From Actinomycetota bacterium (lineage in GTDB: Bacteria; Actinomycetota; CADDZG01; WHSQ01), in contig JADDQX010000133.1 in the NCBI GenBank assembly GCA_016781115.1, positions 1 through 6,143 on the forward strand: a stretch of 6,143 bases of DNA, in the 5' to 3' direction. The notes beneath the pieces were generated by a model. It saw nothing but the letters and a program-made list of their open reading frames with translations, ran no database searches and had not been told where the DNA came from. Numbering within the stretch: position 1 is the stretch's first letter; every line of letters starts with the position of its first letter. Position numbers and translations under genes: made by a program. Positions 5,374-6,143 of the stretch are shown here, piece after piece.

Positions 5374-5850
5374 GTGGCCGAAAAACTGCATTATCAGCAG
5401 GATTACCCCCTCTCGGAGAAGCGGCGCGACCTGGTCAAGACGTTATCGGACAAGACGCTCGACGAGATCACCCTGGACGCGGTAATGAACGGCGAGATCA
5501 CGTCGGACGAGATCCGCATCACCCCGGCGATCCTCGAATACCAGGCCCAGATCAACGAGAGCATCAACCGGCCCCAGCTCGCCGCCAACATGCGGCGGGC
5601 GGCGGAACTTACGAGGGTGCCAGACGACCGCGTCCTGGAGATCTACAACGCCTTGCGACCGCACGTCTCCACCAAGGACGAACTGCTCGCCATCGCCGAC
5701 GAACTGGAGAACCAGTACGAGGCGAAGGTCAACGCGGGCTTCATCCGCGAGGCGGTCGAGGTGTACGAGAAACGGGGCCGGCTGAAAGAGCAGGACTCGG
5801 AGGGTCCGCCGGTCGAGACCGACGTACAGAGCGACATAACCGGCGAGTAG
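5374..5850 (+). CDS. pduE: Glycerol/propanediol dehydratase, small subunit
   Basis: Gamma subunit (158 residues) of the dehydratase heterohexamer; it packs on the large subunit and is needed for assembly. The start is GTG 5374, two bases after the medium-subunit stop, with AAGGAG (5358-5363) upstream inside that gene. Family landmarks are DYPLSEKRRDLVKT (10-23), KTLDEITLDAVMNGEIT (27-43), DEIRITPAILEYQAQI (45-60), RRAAELTRVPDDRVLEIYNA (74-93), LRPHVSTKDELLAIADELE (94-112) and AGFIREAVEVYEKRGRLK (121-138). The conserved part begins almost at residue 10. The longer N-terminal arm carried by microcompartment-type PduE is therefore absent, as in free glycerol dehydratases. An acidic tail of about 20 residues (after 138) extends past the usual end. 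It has its own ribosome site but is probably translationally coupled to the medium subunit. Confidence 0.95.
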   Translation: MAEKLHYQQDYPLSEKRRDLVKTLSDKTLDEITLDAVMNGEITSDEIRITPAILEYQAQINESINRPQLAANMRRAAELTRVPDDRVLEIYNALRPHVSTKDELLAIADELENQYEAKVNAGFIREAVEVYEKRGRLKEQDSEGPPVETDVQSDITGE

Positions 5851-5875
5851 CCGGCAAACGGAAGGAGCTCACAAT

Positions 5876-5912
5876 CGGCTCGGCGCCGCAGGATACTCGC
5901 GGCGCCGAGCCG
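5876..5912 (+). repeat. Perfect 14-bp GC-rich hairpin between dehydratase and reactivase genes
   Basis: CGGCTCGGCGCCGC (5876-5889) and GCGGCGCCGAGCCG (5899-5912) are exact reverse complements around a nine-base loop, and a U-G pair could add a fifteenth. It lies 26 bases after the small-subunit stop and 30 bases before the reactivase start. No T-run follows. It may act as an mRNA processing or stability element, or as a partial terminator that lowers reactivase relative to dehydratase. Confidence 0.75.
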
Positions 5913-5941
5913 GAGAACCGAGGTTCGCGGATGGACTCAAG

Positions 5942-6143
5942 ATGAGCATCATCGCTGGCATAGACATCGGCAATTCGACCACGGAGGTCGCCATCGCCTC
6001 GGTAGGCGACGGCACGCCACCGGAATTTCTGTCTTCCGGTACGACCATGACGACCGGGATCAAGGGGACCGTGGAGAACATCCCGGGGATCGTCCACGTC
6101 CTGCGAGAAGCTACCAAGCGCGCAGGCATCGGCATCGACGACC
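5942..6143 (+). CDS. ddrA: Diol/glycerol dehydratase reactivating factor, large subunit (5' part only)
   Basis: The first 67 residues of the DdrA/PduG/DhaF family are visible; the gene runs off the right edge (full-length members are about 600 residues). This chaperone-like ATPase, with a small partner subunit, exchanges damaged cobalamin in inactivated dehydratase for fresh adenosylcobalamin. The N-terminus IIAGIDIGNSTTEVAIAS (3-20) contains the phosphate-1 loop of the actin/Hsp70 ATPase fold (DIGNSTTE, 8-15), and TTGIKGTVENIPGI (37-50) matches the family block after it. ATG 5942 is chosen by alignment with PduG; the Shine-Dalgarno is poor. A tiny out-of-frame reading frame (ATG 5931, stop TGA 5943-5945) overlaps the start and could couple translation. 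The 91-base gap and hairpin before it contrast with the tight packing of the three dehydratase genes. Confidence 0.95.
   Translation, partial: MSIIAGIDIGNSTTEVAIASVGDGTPPEFLSSGTTMTTGIKGTVENIPGIVHVLREATKRAGIGIDD

Noticed and set aside
5337..5945. 202-codon plus-strand frame overlapping the small subunit
   Set aside because: Arg/Gly-rich out-of-frame translation of the conserved small-subunit gene; only its last four codons, at the reactivase start, are of any interest.

Overview
The window reads as chromosome of a high-GC Gram-positive bacterium. Third codon positions are mostly G or C, yet the isoleucine codon ATA is used freely in the genes (several times in the dehydratase large subunit, and in the medium, small and reactivase genes). 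That habit, with the protein families present, suggests a Rubrobacter-like deep-branching actinobacterium. This is inference; no 16S or other marker lies here.

The theme is vitamin B12. On the minus strand at the left edge, a consensus-like promoter (320-348) drives a cobalamin riboswitch (about 165-312), which leads into a truncated gene for a small single-pass membrane protein (1-120), probably a CbtB-like cobalt/B12 uptake component. Facing away from it on the plus strand is a PduO-type cob(I)alamin adenosyltransferase (661-1188), which makes adenosylcobalamin. After a 316-base gap comes a thioredoxin-like [2Fe-2S] ferredoxin of the sucrase/ferredoxin-like (Apd1) family (1505-2500).

A second transcription unit starts at a good sigma70-type promoter (2734-2763), followed by a leader of about 195 bases that can fold into a nested stem-loop. 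It encodes the adenosylcobalamin-dependent glycerol/diol dehydratase as large (2966-4681), medium (4694-5371) and small (5374-5850) subunits with tight spacing. After a 91-base gap holding a perfect 14-bp hairpin, the large subunit of the dehydratase reactivating factor begins (5942) and runs off the right edge.

Together the genes form a plausible chain: cobalt or B12 uptake under B12 feedback, conversion to adenosylcobalamin, possibly reduction of cob(II)alamin by the neighbouring ferredoxin (hypothesis), use of the cofactor to dehydrate glycerol or 1,2-propanediol to the aldehyde, and repair of inactivated enzyme. All dehydratase active-site residues I could place are intact at a constant +18 offset from the Klebsiella enzyme. 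The N-terminal targeting helices of microcompartment Pdu enzymes are not seen, so a free cytosolic enzyme is more likely. No mobile elements, CRISPR arrays, tRNA or rRNA genes were seen. The most interesting material is regulatory: the shortened riboswitch core, the structured dehydratase leader, a G-quadruplex motif inside the 5' end of the large-subunit gene, and the inter-cistron hairpin.
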